Part shown: in pieces, positions 11,520 to 22,814 of the stretch
How positions within the stretch are numbered: position 1 is the first letter of the stretch
Layout of the letters: each line of letters begins with the position of its first letter
From: Dryococelus australis
Taxonomy: Eukaryota; Arthropoda; Insecta; Phasmatodea; Phasmatidae
Length of the DNA stretch: 64,000 nucleotides
Direction of reading: 5' to 3'
NCBI GenBank assembly: GCA_029891345.1
Contig: CM056994.1
Span: 221,692,491-221,756,490, forward strand
Position numbers and translations under genes: made by a program
Notes under the pieces: generated by a model
What the model was told of the DNA's origin: nothing
Database searches by the model: none
What the model saw: the letters and a program-made list of their open reading frames with translations, nothing else

Positions 11520-12599
11520 TTTCCACAAGTTTTGAACATATTTCCAAACAGGTCAATCCATCAAAAGAAAACAAAATATTGCTTTTATTGGACAATCATG
11601 ATTCTCATGTGAGTTTGGAGGCAATCAAATATTGTAAAGAAAACGGCATAGTTCTTCTATCATTTCCACCACATACTACAAACCGACTGCAACCACTAGA
11701 TGTTGGTGTGTATTCCCCTTTCAAAACAAGTTGTTCGCAGGCATTCCATGACCATATTCCTTCAAATCCTGGGAGAAAGATAATTTCAGATGTAGCTCGA
11801 CTGACAAAGATAGCAGTCTTAACTGCGTTTACCCTTTCTAACATTGCAAATTAATTTGAGAAAACTGGTTTGTGGCCCGTGAATATACAAATATTTACAG
11901 AAAGTGATTTCAAACCAAGCTTAATTAGCACCAATAGTTGCTCTGATAGTGTTCAATCCCAATCATCGACTTCATCATCACTTCTGACTACAACAGGACT
12001 CCTCACTAAACACCAAAATGTAGTTAGTCCTGAACACGTGCGACCTTACCCTAAGGCTCCACAATCAGTGGCGACAAAAATCCAATGAAATGCTGCTAGA
12101 GTGTACACTGACACGCCAGGAAAAAACAGAATGGAGGAGTTGGAGAATAGAATAAATAACAACGATGAAAAAAAGAAACTACCTGTTAGTTGTAAAAAAA
12201 AATTTCCTAAACCCAAAATGGTGAAAAAAGATCTAACCCATTCCACATCTGATTCTGATACCAGTGAAGACATGAGTGATGAACTGCCCTTGCCATCCTG
12301 GAGTGAAAGTGATGTAGTTGACAATGATGATTTCCTTCTGGTGAAATTTGCAACAAAAAAGAAGTGTACATTATGTTGGCCATGTGATAAAGAAGATTGG
12401 TCCCTCTGAATTCACATTTAAATTTCTGCGCCGAAAGGGCTTATTCAGCAACTTCCATTGGCCTGCAGTTCAAGATGAAAATGAAGTTGGAATATGTGAC
12501 ATTGTAACTAAACTACCAAAGCCAATTTCAAAAGGATCAGCACGTACATCTCATATTTTCAATTTTCCTTTTGCATTTTTACCATTGATTGTTCTCTAA
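11520..12599 (+). pseudogene. pogo/Tigger-type (Tc1/mariner superfamily) transposase relic, C-terminal half
   Basis: The protein reads KILLLLDNHDSHVSLEAI and ENGIVLLSFPPHTTNRLQPL, then DVGVYSPFKT. These are the second and third acidic blocks of the pogo/Tigger DDE domain. Further on come ISDVARLTKIAVLTAF, FEKTGLWPVN, SPEHVRPYPKAPQ, a Ser/Asp-rich acidic stretch, and a C-terminal module FKFLRRKG...DIVTKLPKPISKGSARTS. The N-terminal HTH DNA-binding domains and the first catalytic Asp are missing, because the relic begins inside the DDE domain next to the Ty3 fragment. Stops near 11852 and 12086 and a frameshift near 12400 kill it. The acidic tail after the DDE domain belongs to the family's usual C-terminus. 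Confidence 0.85.
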
Positions 12600-12903
12600 A
12601 TTGAACTAATTAGCTCCTAATGCACATTTTAATTTTTCCCTTACTTTGTAAGTGTTAATGGTAGCTATTTATGTAAACATAAACTCAAATGTACCTACAT
12701 TATAGGTGCCATATGTAGCCCATGCTTATGATGAAACTACCCCACTGGTGGGGCAGATACAGCAGTGTGAAATCATATTTTAAAATGCCTGAATTCGTGC
12801 ATTGAAATAAGTACAGAACTGAAACAAAGCTTACATCAGTGTGCAATAGAATAACATTGATGAAATATGTAAGAATAGACATGTTAACTTACAAGAACTA
12901 TGA

Positions 12904-12946
12904 AAAAAATATATATATTTTTTTTATATATATATATTTTTTAAAT
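12904..12946. repeat. self-complementary AT tract
   Basis: Runs of A, TATATATA, T8, TATATATATA and T6 form an imperfect palindrome that could extrude as a hairpin. It is probably a simple-sequence expansion. Confidence 0.7.
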
Positions 12947-13045
12947 ATGCCAAAAGTGCCCCACTCTCCCCTACCTTGACTTATATTTTCCAACAAGACC
13001 TATCATAATTGTTTCATGTAACATAACACATACCTTCACATAAAG

Positions 13046-13070
13046 AAAAGCTTGACAATGTCAAGCTTTT
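13046..13070. repeat. perfect 25-nt palindrome
   Basis: The arm AAAAGCTTGACA at 13046-13057 is followed by one base and then by its exact complement TGTCAAGCTTTT. It resembles a rho-independent terminator stem, but in this animal genome it is more likely a MITE remnant or chance. Confidence 0.8.
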
Positions 13071-14645
13071 ACTTGATAAGTGAAATGTGACAATCGAGTG
13101 ATTTTAAAGGCCCATCATAATCTGAGTTGAAAATTTTAAAACTTGGTCTGTTGTAACTTCTTATTATTCTCTTTTGTTTATCTAAATAACATAAAAATGT
13201 TAATATCCTCGATGGAAGGATTAATGAATATCCATCATTGTAGAAATCTATTACATAGAACCACCTGTTCCTTGGTTCGGAGTGTACTCAGCTCGCCCTT
13301 AGCCTCCCAGCAACGATAGGCCTACTCATGTGTCCACCTCATAACTAACCACTTCCTCAATCCCTTCAATCCTACGTTTCATTTCCCTTTCTTTTCAGTT
13401 CATCATATCTACGTCCCCTTTTCACCTTCTTGCCTTTTCCTCATCCCAACTTGGTCCTGATGTTCCTTCTAAAATCTTCCCCCTCAATAATTCCCACAAC
13501 CAATCACCCGTCAAGACATTCCCCGCCTCCTATGTTCCTTTTTTCAGCTTGCCTGCCTTGCACCACAGCGGTGTACAAAGTGATCTGTGTGATAACTGAT
13601 ATCACACAAATTGTGCAGGGATGGAAGAGGATGAGCAGGACTAACTGGGGCAAGAAAGGATGTGCAGTGAATGTGGGAGTGAGGGAACAACGGCTATGTT
13701 GCAGGGCAGCCAAACTGAGATGGGAATGCAGTCTTAAGGGGAATGTAGTAGGGACCTTAAAGTATTTATTCAAATGAAGTTACCAAACAGATTCATTAGA
13801 AGAAAGCTGTGGCCCAATGCAAGACTCTATACAAATTGTACAGCTTACCTCACAAACACCGGTCAAACACTTTCACATTTTTCCCATAAATGTATAAACT
13901 TAAATATCAAAGTGTGCTTTTGCAGTTATGCATAAAGCGCTCAAGGTGATCACAACAATTAGGCAGTGATCCAAATAGTCAGAATATTTACACTTGCACA
14001 CTCTCACTCGGAAGTGCCGTCAGAGAGTGATGTTTCATATGACAGAGTAAGAGTGCACATGAGCAAGTGCACAAAGGCGTGTTGCGAGTGAGGGTTGTAT
14101 GCATGCTCTATGTATGCCTTCGGGATATTTGTTAATTTTCATTTGAATACTGTCGTCATCCACACAATGATGAATGAACAAACCATTTTCACCGTAAGTA
14201 AATGTTTGCAATAGCGAAGAAATATTTCGAGTTTGCTATTGTATATCATGTTCAACATGCATCACAATATAAGTGTAAATGGTATAAAAATAATAGTGTT
14301 TGCAGACTTGTAAGGATTAAGATGATTTATTTACTTCAAGTGAATGAAAACAATAAACAACACACAATAATAATACTCTTTAACAGCAAGTGCGAGTGTG
14401 GATGTTCCAAATCAAAAGTATGCAGAGAATTGTGGGAGGAAGTGCAAGTTCAGCTGCTGGTTGATGTGTGTACGTGATATCTGACATATATACATGTGTG
14501 TTTACTATGTCCGGTGTATAAACTTCGTATACTGTAATTTTACTTGTCCAATGCTATGCTATGTCTACTGCTATGTATTGAAAGATCTTATGAATGTAAT
14601 AAAACAAACATTGCCTTAGAACGCACACCACCACGCACGCTTGAC

Positions 14646-15159
14646 GCCAGCTGGTTTCAGAGGTTTGGAAGAATGTTTTTGTACACGAGTTGTTACACTG
14701 TTACTATTCTATTTCAAAATATACACAATGTATAAATTTACAGTTGCAATAGTAGTGTGTTTAGTATAGTTGTAATTATAGTTGCGGTTTGTATCGTGTT
14801 TAGTATATTAAATATTGTGCAAACATTTTTTTGGTACAATATTATTGTGTATTTTATTGTATACATTTTTATTGTAAACTAACATGACTTGTTCCATATC
14901 TCAATTTCTAAGATCTCAGGAATGCAAATAAATGAAATGAAATGAAATGAAATGAAAAACCAGCTGGCAATTTTTTTTCTACTCTACCTTATATCAAAGT
15001 GTTAGGTGAAAGGAAGCCCCGAAGGTAGGTCAGGATTTTAATGCGTGTCGGGGCTAACTCCTTACGCCTACAAGGGAAGGAAGTCATGCAAGGAGGCGTA
15101 CATCACGGAAGAGAGGGATTGGGGGCTATGACTACCTACCTAAGTGGAAACCAGCTGGC
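14646..15159. repeat. three copies of the 12-mer AAACCAGCTGGC (one inverted)
   Basis: GCCAGCTGGTTT lies at 14646-14657, and its complement AAACCAGCTGGC at 14957-14968 and again at 15148-15159. The first pair would bound a 323 bp segment as 12 bp inverted repeats. The last two would bound a 180-190 bp segment as direct repeats. The intervening 14980-15140 is comparatively GC-rich and unassigned. Confidence 0.5.
14927..14955 (+). repeat. (AAATG)n microsatellite, possible LINE tail
   Basis: AATAAATGAAATGAAATG and further units form an 'AAATG' pentamer run following 'ctcaggaatgc'. This type of tail often marks the 3' end of insect LINEs, but no LINE protein was found upstream. Confidence 0.6.
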
Positions 15160-17535
15160 GGCAAACCCCTTGTATACAGTCAAGAAGAAAAGAATTTAAA
15201 ATGTTGTCACACCTTTCAAAACAAAATTCACACCTCTCTCTTCGTAACTTCGATTTCAGAACATGGACAAATGGTTCTTCCGACAACAAAACTGTTCCTG
15301 GAGAAATCATTATACTTGTCATGTAAATACCTTACAGCTTTCCAAAAAGTTTCCGAAAATATAATTTTAAATGTGGATACACGGACACGAAAAGTGAAAG
15401 GGGTTGACTTGGTAACAACGAGGTGGTTTCACGACCCTGTTCTCCACTTTGTTGTAACCGCACGGTGAACGTGGTAACCAGCATCAAACACTGTCAAATT
15501 TTTTGTAAAAAAAACTTCCCATAAAGTTGGTCATATAAAGTTGGACGTCATTCTGTCAGCTTTTTAAGCTGTCATATTTGTCTTAAATAGTTGGAGGCAT
15601 TTGATTTCAATAAAAAGGTTCAAAATTGGACCTGTTACAAAAAATATTTGATGTTTGATAGTCATAACCAATCAGAATCGTGCACGACAAATATGTACGT
15701 CTTGAAAATTTAAAATAACGAACAATGGCTGGAAACTAAATAGGTTATAAATATAATTAATTTATGTAGAAGCTCTATGGGCATAAATGCTATTTCAAGT
15801 GAATATTGCACATGATATATTAGGAGCTCGGAGGCATTAAATTTCATTGTACAGAAAACATCTCTGATAAATTAAAATTTTAATTATTGAAGAAACTAAA
15901 ATATATTATAACATTCTTTACATTTCTTCCTGAAATGGGCCGCATGGAAAAATAAAAGCATTAACTCACTATGAAAATAATTTTTAAATAATAATTCAAA
16001 TTATATTGTTTCAGTAAAAAAAATTTGACAATGGGACACATTTTCGAACGCATTCAAGATTATTTGATAGCATTCTTGGAAGGAAAAATTTGATGGTCGT
16101 ATTTTGTCTTCAAATTTTATTCTCAAATATAGTAAAAGCAAAATTTGACAGTGTGACAGAGGGGGTCGTAAAGCGGTCAGGAGCATGTTAGTGACGTGTG
16201 CCTACCTTGACCCATTCCTTCCCCTTAGCCCGTTTTCCCGCCGCTCCAGGTTCCGTAGCGCAGTATATTCGCGCTCTATGAGAGCAAGTGCAGTGCAGTG
16301 TAGCAAAGGAACAACACAGGGGCAGAGCACAGTGAGCGCGACCACGAGTGCATAGCACAGGAATCCGAAAAAAAGGCCCTGTGAAATTTCTGTTATTTAA
16401 TTTGTGGAATAAAAGGACAAGATAAATTCATGCAAAGGGACGCAACTAATAAAGACACCTGTCTTCGCAGTACTAAAGCCCTCAGTGTTTTCGAAGTGTC
16501 TTTTTGTAATTTTCTGTGATGTTCATTCACGTATCTTTCATCTTCACATCATCCACGCAGTGTAATGTTTAAGTATAGTGAATAAAATTTACAGGATTAA
16601 TTTTAGGAGCAATATGTTACAACCTGTACACAGGGTACGTGGCGAATTTGCAAATGTTGTGTGCAAGGAAGAAGTGCAGCGTGGGTTGCCAGCCTGTCAA
16701 GCCAGCTGGCACGCCGCACAGAGAAAGTAAATAGTCGTTCGTCTTTGCGAGGTGTGTGCCACATCATGTTGGGGCTCGTGTTTTGCGTGCTCGGGCAGCC
16801 ATCACCATGTTGGACTAATCATTACACAGCAATAGTTACTTTAGCATACTGGAACCTTTTTCGTATTTCAGCTACCCGAGACTCCACAGCCCCTCGACCT
16901 ACACAGTGCTTGCATCACCTGGGTAGGCTCAAATTGTACTTAAATTATTTAATGCGACCACGTGTCATTTGCACAGTGTTACCCGATCTGACGGATTCGT
17001 AACCAGCATCAAATGTAAGCTTTTCCCAACGGGAATGAAATAATGTACTGAATAAATCTCATCAGTGACGAGTTACCACATGTGGTTTATTTCCAGTCGC
17101 TGCAAGGCATTTAACGTATGGGCCTTCTCCCACCAATTTTAACAAAGTGTAACTTACTGTGCAAGTATGATTGAAATGGTCACAAGTCGGTGTAGTAAGT
17201 AACAGTCCTTCGTATGGGTGTGTGGGGAGCCCATATATACCACAATGCAACAAGTACGGGAGTTATTCAGCAAGTATTAATTTTTATTATATGAGGAGAC
17301 AACGACTGCACTTCGAGGATTTGCCGTGGTCGTCGGCCAAACGACCCCTAGGAACAAGTTCACAGCTGCTCTCCGACTTCACGATATTGTCAACCCGACA
17401 ATAACTGGTGCCCTGGGTAATTATATCCACCGAGATTCCAAAACTATAGTCACTGCTCCTCACCTAACCGATGTCCTTATTGACCAACACCTTGGCACTA
17501 GTTGCCAGCCTCCTGCACATTAGACAAACATCATT
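15160..17535. other. no gene recognised; GC-richer islands at 16140-16380 and 16660-17530
   Basis: Two similar segments occur at 16018-16050 and 16138-16170 ('aaatttgacarygKgacaSa'). The island near 16200-16350 has the base composition of a promoter or LTR leader. A 113-codon frame at 16661-17002 shows no recognisable domain. None of this is strong enough to call a gene. Confidence 0.35.
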
Positions 17536-18886
17536 AGGTTTGTTCGGGCGACCTGAGCTTTCTAATACTTCTGCTCTCTTCCTGCTCTTTTCTTGCTCCT
17601 TTTCATTTTGAGCATTTGTTTGACTGGAAGGGTTTTTTGGATGGCTGTTCGGGCGTCACGAGCACTGCTCCTTTTCTCATACCTTGTATTCATAAATTCA
17701 CCGGTGGATCCATCAGTGGTTGATAAACAGGTGGGCACCGATGGAGGTATTTTACAAACATCAGGTTGACCAAATGGTTAATTTTTTACAGCGAAAGTTT
17801 GAATTCTAAATGGCTACTGGAGCTTAATAAAATGAACATGGTCTAAAATTTTAAGTGGTATTTAAGTCTAATTAGAGAGACGAATTGATACAGTTGCATA
17901 CAAATTTCACCACTTCCATTGCTTTCTGAACCTGTAAAACACCTGCTATCTGTTTATGTGATTGCTTTTCATAAGCAGCGTTTGAAAATTCACCGATTGA
18001 AGTTTCGATGCATTTCCACCGGATCCATCAGATTTTCAGGCCTGTGGATCCGGTTGATACACCGGTTCAACCAGACGCACTAAACAATGAATTTTCGAAC
18101 GTCCGAATATCCCCCGGTGAATTTACGAATACGCGGATCGGATAAAGAGCATGAACATTCTACTCTTGCTGTCGAGGAAGAGCAGAGGAGCAGTGAGATC
18201 AAAGAGCAAGGAAAAAAGGCGCCAAATTTATTTGTTTATAGTCTGGACTACGAGATAGTGCTAATTTTCTTCAAAATCTTTTCTGTCACGTTTATTTATT
18301 TGCGAATATGTTTGGTCATCCTCTGAGAACTGATGTAGGGCATGTAAGTATAATTGTAGATAATGATACAAATATTACGTTCATACATGAAGCCAAGGGT
18401 TAAAATCACAGTCGCAGTGATTATTAAATACTTGTCATAGCCAATCACAGACAACTTTAATGTGCCAAGCAAAAAACTGACTCTGAATTGTCCCTAATAA
18501 CCAATAACATTGGCAATAACTTAGTTTTTTGTTTTATCAGACGTTGCAAAATTAGGGTTATGTCGAAATTACGACTGTCATTGCATAGACTATTTTACAG
18601 TATTTCAGTATTTGATACTTTTAGGGTTACCAGGAATCCTATTTTTACCGAACATGCCCTTTTTTTGCCGCCTCGAAACTGTTCGTCGCCCTACAGTGCC
18701 ATACTCAATCAAATTTAAAATTACATAATGAAGATGTTGTGATCAGCTGATTAGTAGTAACAATTCCATTGCTTTTGGCGTTCGGTTGATAGCAGAAAAG
18801 ATCAGTGCGCTTTTAACTCTTTCCTGCTCTCAGAAATTCTCAACTTGCTCTCGAGAGTAAAATGCTTAGGTCGCCCGAACAAACCT
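17536..18886. mobile_element. DNA-transposon-like element with 19 bp perfect terminal inverted repeats
   Basis: AGGTTTGTTCGGGCGACCT at 17536-17554 is repeated exactly in inverse orientation at 18868-18886. Weaker similarity continues inward (runs of 'tctgctctcttcctgctc' against the inverse of 'ctttcctgctctcagaaa'). Internal repeats of 'accggtggatccatcag' type occur near 17700, 18020 and 18050. No transposase frame is present, so at 1351 bp it is a non-autonomous element. The flanks show no convincing target-site duplication, and the superfamily cannot be assigned. Confidence 0.7.
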
Positions 18887-20252
18887 GATAGTAGAAATTG
18901 TTAACTGGATGTTGATTGTTGCTGCTAACAGTTTTGAATTCTGGGTTTCTCATGTCATTTGAAACTTGCATTACCACATGCTTGCCTTTTAATGTATGAA
19001 ATTTATGAATATTCGGTAGTTCAAAATGAAGATGTTACTTTATTTCGGGACGAAAGTTGTAAAGTTTCGTTGACATAGGTCAGGGGCGAGTGTTTCAAGC
19101 ATGGATAACCTCAATCTGTACTTAACGTTCTTACCTACTTTTGCGTTAGTTGTAATATTGCGAGTCTTAGTTAAGTTTTAATATATTATGCTTTTCTTCC
19201 TTGTAACTCTACCTGCATTTCTGACTTGTGAATTGTATTATTTTCAGGTGATCAATTGTATTATTTTCAGGTGAGAAGTATATGTTAGAATCTGCATTTA
19301 ACACATCCGTATATTCTAAGTCTATTTCTGGCACAATAACAGCAATTGCGCAGTTTTGAAGTTCCCTCCGACTGAGGATCGCCGTCTGTGTTTACAATAA
19401 GCATTTTCGCGATGCAATCATTACGTTGTGAATGCTGACGACCAACCTGTTACCAATTCAACTGCAAAGATTCGTGGTCTTTATTGCCTTGCAGCCAGCG
19501 CCCAGCACAAATCTTAATTGCGATTACAATAAGCATCGAAAACAGCGAAAGTGGTAATGACACACGGCAGCAACAATATCAAAAATCGAAATACACTCAG
19601 ACGAAAGTCTACTAAACTCGCCAAAACCTCTAACAGTGCACATTCAAAGAGACGTCGCAAACCTGGCGCCGAAATTCGAAAATTAGAACCAAACCGAGCA
19701 ATTATCGAAAAAATTATATATGTAGATACTTTGGCTTGATATAACGATATTTTAAGTCGATGAAATCATAGTCAAAAAACCGATTACCAATATTTCAACA
19801 TCTAAAAATTACAACAGATTTCCAATATCCGAAAACAAAATTCTGCAAGGAAATGTATTTCGTGCAAAGATGTTAGAAAAATCAATTTTGTGTCAGTAAA
19901 AAGCATCAGGAAGGAAAAATTATGAGCATTGTGTTTGATATATAGAACCAAATGTTTCAATTTCAATACTATTGTGTGCATTAATGTGATCAGAAAATAT
20001 GCCACTTAAAGCTTTGAAATCACAAATGCTCTAGAAGTGTGTATGATTATACTTATATTGTAGGCCATCGTTACGGCAAATGTGGTAGAAGGACAATATG
20101 GGAAAGTAGCTGAAAAAAAAGGAAAAATACTGATGCCAGCGCTCCTGGCGGTTTGTGCTGTTCGTATGATAATAAACTTTTATTGAATGGGTAGTTTTGA
20201 GTATTTTGGATGCATTTTAATTCAAATTTGTTCGCTTGAGTGGTTATTTCTT
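18887..20252. other. no gene recognised upstream of the THAP mini-gene
   Basis: Contains a 23 bp tandem duplication (19231-19276) and a short Lys/Arg-rich frame (19551-19739) that is discussed among the rejected items. Confidence 0.4.
19231..19276 (+). repeat. 23 bp direct tandem duplication
   Basis: AATTGTATTATTTTCAGGTG followed by ATC is repeated at once, with AGA replacing ATC. Each copy contains a TTTTCAG|G that looks like a 3' splice site. Confidence 0.8.
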
Positions 20253-20655
20253 ATGGCAGTAAAGATATGTGTAGTTTTTGGCTACAATAATTACGTTTCG
20301 AACTACAGCAAGCCCTTTTTAACATTTTCAAAGGATGCAAGTCGGTAAGTACATGAGCTGAGGTGAATAACATTTTCCATTCGTGTTTTTATCGCAAATT
20401 CCATCCACAGAAACATTTATATTCTTAAATACTGTTTTATTGTTTCCTAGGTGCAAGAAATGGGTGCAGAAATGTAAGAGCAGAGCTGGATGTAATAAAG
20501 AAAAAAAAGTATTGGCTACAGTTCATACCTACACAAAAATTGTGTATTCCAACCTTTGCAGAAAAGAACATTTTCGCAACCCAAATTTGCTTCTACAAGA
20601 CCAAGGACGAAGTCTCTTGAGTGTCATAGCTGCTATTTATAATCTTGTACACTGA
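20253..20655 (+). CDS. two-exon small THAP-domain protein (98 aa), possibly a relic
   Basis: Exon 1 runs from ATG 20253 to 20344, where CG|GTAAGT is a consensus donor. A 106 bp intron ends in a TTTCCTAG acceptor at 20450, and exon 2 is 20451-20655 with stop TGA. The split codon (CG+G) keeps the frame. The product reads ICVVFGYNNYVSNYSKPFLT, FSKDASR|CKKWVQKC and IVYSNLCRKEHFRNP. This is the layout of a THAP zinc finger: N-terminal C..GC, central D..R.KW, and LC..HF near the end. THAP domains bind DNA in transcription factors and P-element-type transposases. Two ligands look altered: the second Cys is Tyr (FGY), and the last pair is C-x3-H rather than C-x2-H. No AVPTF box or second domain follows, so it may be a decayed copy or the first exons of a longer gene. 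Confidence 0.6.
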
Positions 20656-20781
20656 AGGGCCTGGAGTAGTTTGATAGTCCTTAATCTGAAAGGTGCAGGT
20701 TTGTTTTTTTTTTTTTTTTTTTTTTGGAGCGACACCTTCGAAAAATAAAAGTAAACAATGCTTACAAATTCCACATCCGTT

Positions 20782-21063
20782 TATTAAACTGGCTGACGTC
20801 TCTTGTTAAAGTGCGTGTTTATTCAGCAAGTTGAGCTAGGGATATAATTGATTGATTGCTTAAGAAAAGTTATTTACATAGGTATGTGTGTCGGTGATTG
20901 CTTGTAGAATGTTTACATAATCAGTGTTAATGTATTAAACTGGTTGGGGCATCTTTAAGTGTTTGTATAATTCAGCAAGTTGAGCTATGGAAAAATAGAT
21001 TAATTGTGTCAAAATAGTGTTTTCATATTTGTGTCGGTTATTGCACGTACAATGTTTACATAT
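20782..21063 (+). repeat. ~150 bp tandem duplication beside the foldback element
   Basis: Units 20782-20932 and 20933-21063 both start 'tattaaactgg', contain 'ttcagcaagttgagcta', and end 'gtgtcggt.attgc.....gaatgtttacata'. They directly precede the core unit of foldback copy 2. Confidence 0.75.
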
Positions 21064-21790
21064 TAGCCAAACATTATGAACCGAGCCAGAGTCCCAAGAT
21101 CAGCAGGGGAATAAATACCCAAAACAATGACTCAAAGTGCACCAGCAATATATTTTAGGCGGTAATGCGAAGCATAATGCATCAGCGAAACTGGGATTTT
21201 CGCCATAAACGATTGTCAAGTATAGCCTATTAGCACTGACATGAATGTGTGTTCTGCAAATATAACATATTTCTGTACTATTTGTAATATTACTGTAATA
21301 TTGTCTCATGAAAACATGTTTAATTGCAAAAGAATTGAACTGAACATTAGGCACCGTACCTAAATTGACAATGTTACCGATACAATTTAGACATACGATA
21401 GTGGGGAGAGCTATGAACTTGAGGGAGATTGAAGGGTAAAAGTTTATAATGAAAATGTACATATTTTGTATTTTTCTTACCCCACAATTTCCCTGATTTT
21501 GATAGACCTTCCCACTGTCGTATTTGTAGCTTGTATTGGTAATATTGTCTATTTAATTTATTTATGGTTCAGTTTTTTTATTTTTCGCAATTTAATGTAT
21601 TTTTATATATGAATATTACATTATTTACATATTTTTCACCTATTTTACCCCACAATTGCCCTTATCTTCATAGCCATCCCCACTATCATTTTTGGGGTTT
21701 CTATTGGACAAATGTTTATGCCCCTAGTAAATTTGTGTTCTGTGTTATTAGTAGAGTGGAATTATACCATATTCTGATTTTTTTTTTAAA
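21063..21790 (+). mobile_element. foldback-type element, copy 2 (one core unit, left arm missing)
   Basis: One core unit (21063-21240) is followed by the inner segment (21240-21440). Two nested matches to the right arm follow, a short one near 21475-21525 and a longer one at 21645-21785 ('taccccacaattgcccttatcttcatagcc', 'gtaaatttgtgttctgtg'). The order equals that of the complete copy at 53445-54400. No left arm is recognised. Confidence 0.7.
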
Positions 21791-22779
21791 GCCCCCTATT
21801 TAAAAAATTGCCCAGTTTTCAGTATATTTATTTTGGTTATTTACATATCCATACTGTTTATATACTTTTTCAGTGTATTTTCATACTTTGGAATGTTATT
21901 GTTTACATTTGAGAAACTATGCATTTGAATATTAATTTGTATGTTATTTGTGTTGTTTTTGTACCAACTACCAAATATTTTCGATGATTTATTAAAGAAA
22001 CAACTGAATGAAAACTGTAATAGTTTCATTACTAGGTAGTCGCTTAACCTTTACACACCCTAAGGTCTGCAAATAATTACTGTTTTACTGTGTGAATATT
22101 TTAATTTCTCTACATACTGAGTTTGCAAGTAATTTTAATTTGAATTAGTGGAGAGTTGCTGAGTATAGCTTTTGGTGGCGAGAATAATTCTTCTCAAGTC
22201 AGTGCACCAAAGTTCATTCTTTGAGATAAACACCATGTACTGATACAACACACCAGCCACTTTAATTGCAGCAGTGGAGGTGTCATCAGGTCTACAGTTG
22301 GAAAATCAGTTTATATGTTGCAGAGTGTGAACCAGCTGTCAAATGAGGGTTACTGTCAAAACCAATCAAAAGTAGTAGTAACATTCCCCCCCCCCCCCCG
22401 CAACCACCCAACATACTCACATTTGTTTACACAGCTGTGTACAAAACTTTCAAACTATAATATTTCACTCCTGAGAGTCATTGTTACATTTGAGATATAT
22501 TTATTATAAATTTTTTACAAATAAAATAAGTGATTTTTTTTATTTAACTTCCTCATATTTAATCCCTGAAGTATTTTAACTTTGTGCATACACCTATAAT
22601 ATTAACTTAAATTAGGTGTTAGTCAGTGAATTATTTTGCCACATTCTGCTATGCAGGTAAGGGAATGATGGTGATAAGCACACATTTCTTTTGACCTGTT
22701 AGCCTATTTACATAGTTTTGTTTGCGGTTATCGCAGTATTAGAGAAAGTACTTGCAAATTGCATTACAATAACATGTGC

Positions 22780-22814
22780 CATGAATTTTAACAGAAAGAA
22801 TCTTAAAATTCATG
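22780..22814. repeat. hairpin, 12 bp perfect stem
   Basis: CATGAATTTTAA at 22780-22791 and TTAAAATTCATG at 22803-22814, with an 11-base loop. No function can be inferred. Confidence 0.75.

Larger units (their letters stand above)
12600..14645. other. no gene recognised; AT-rich with simple repeats
   Basis: Only short low-complexity frames were seen. 13260-13560 is unusually pyrimidine-rich. The AT tract and the perfect palindrome inside are listed separately. Confidence 0.4.

Noticed and set aside
16661..17002. 113-codon open frame
   Set aside because: No domain, no signal or membrane pattern of note, and composition like the surrounding GC-richer island; not supported as a gene.
19551..19739. 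Short basic frame with histone-H3-tail-like flavour (RRKSTKLAKTS, RRRKPGAEIRKLE)
   Set aside because: Similarity to H3/CENP-A is limited to Lys/Arg-rich composition and a few residues. No histone-fold part follows in any frame nearby, and no splice sites give a continuation.
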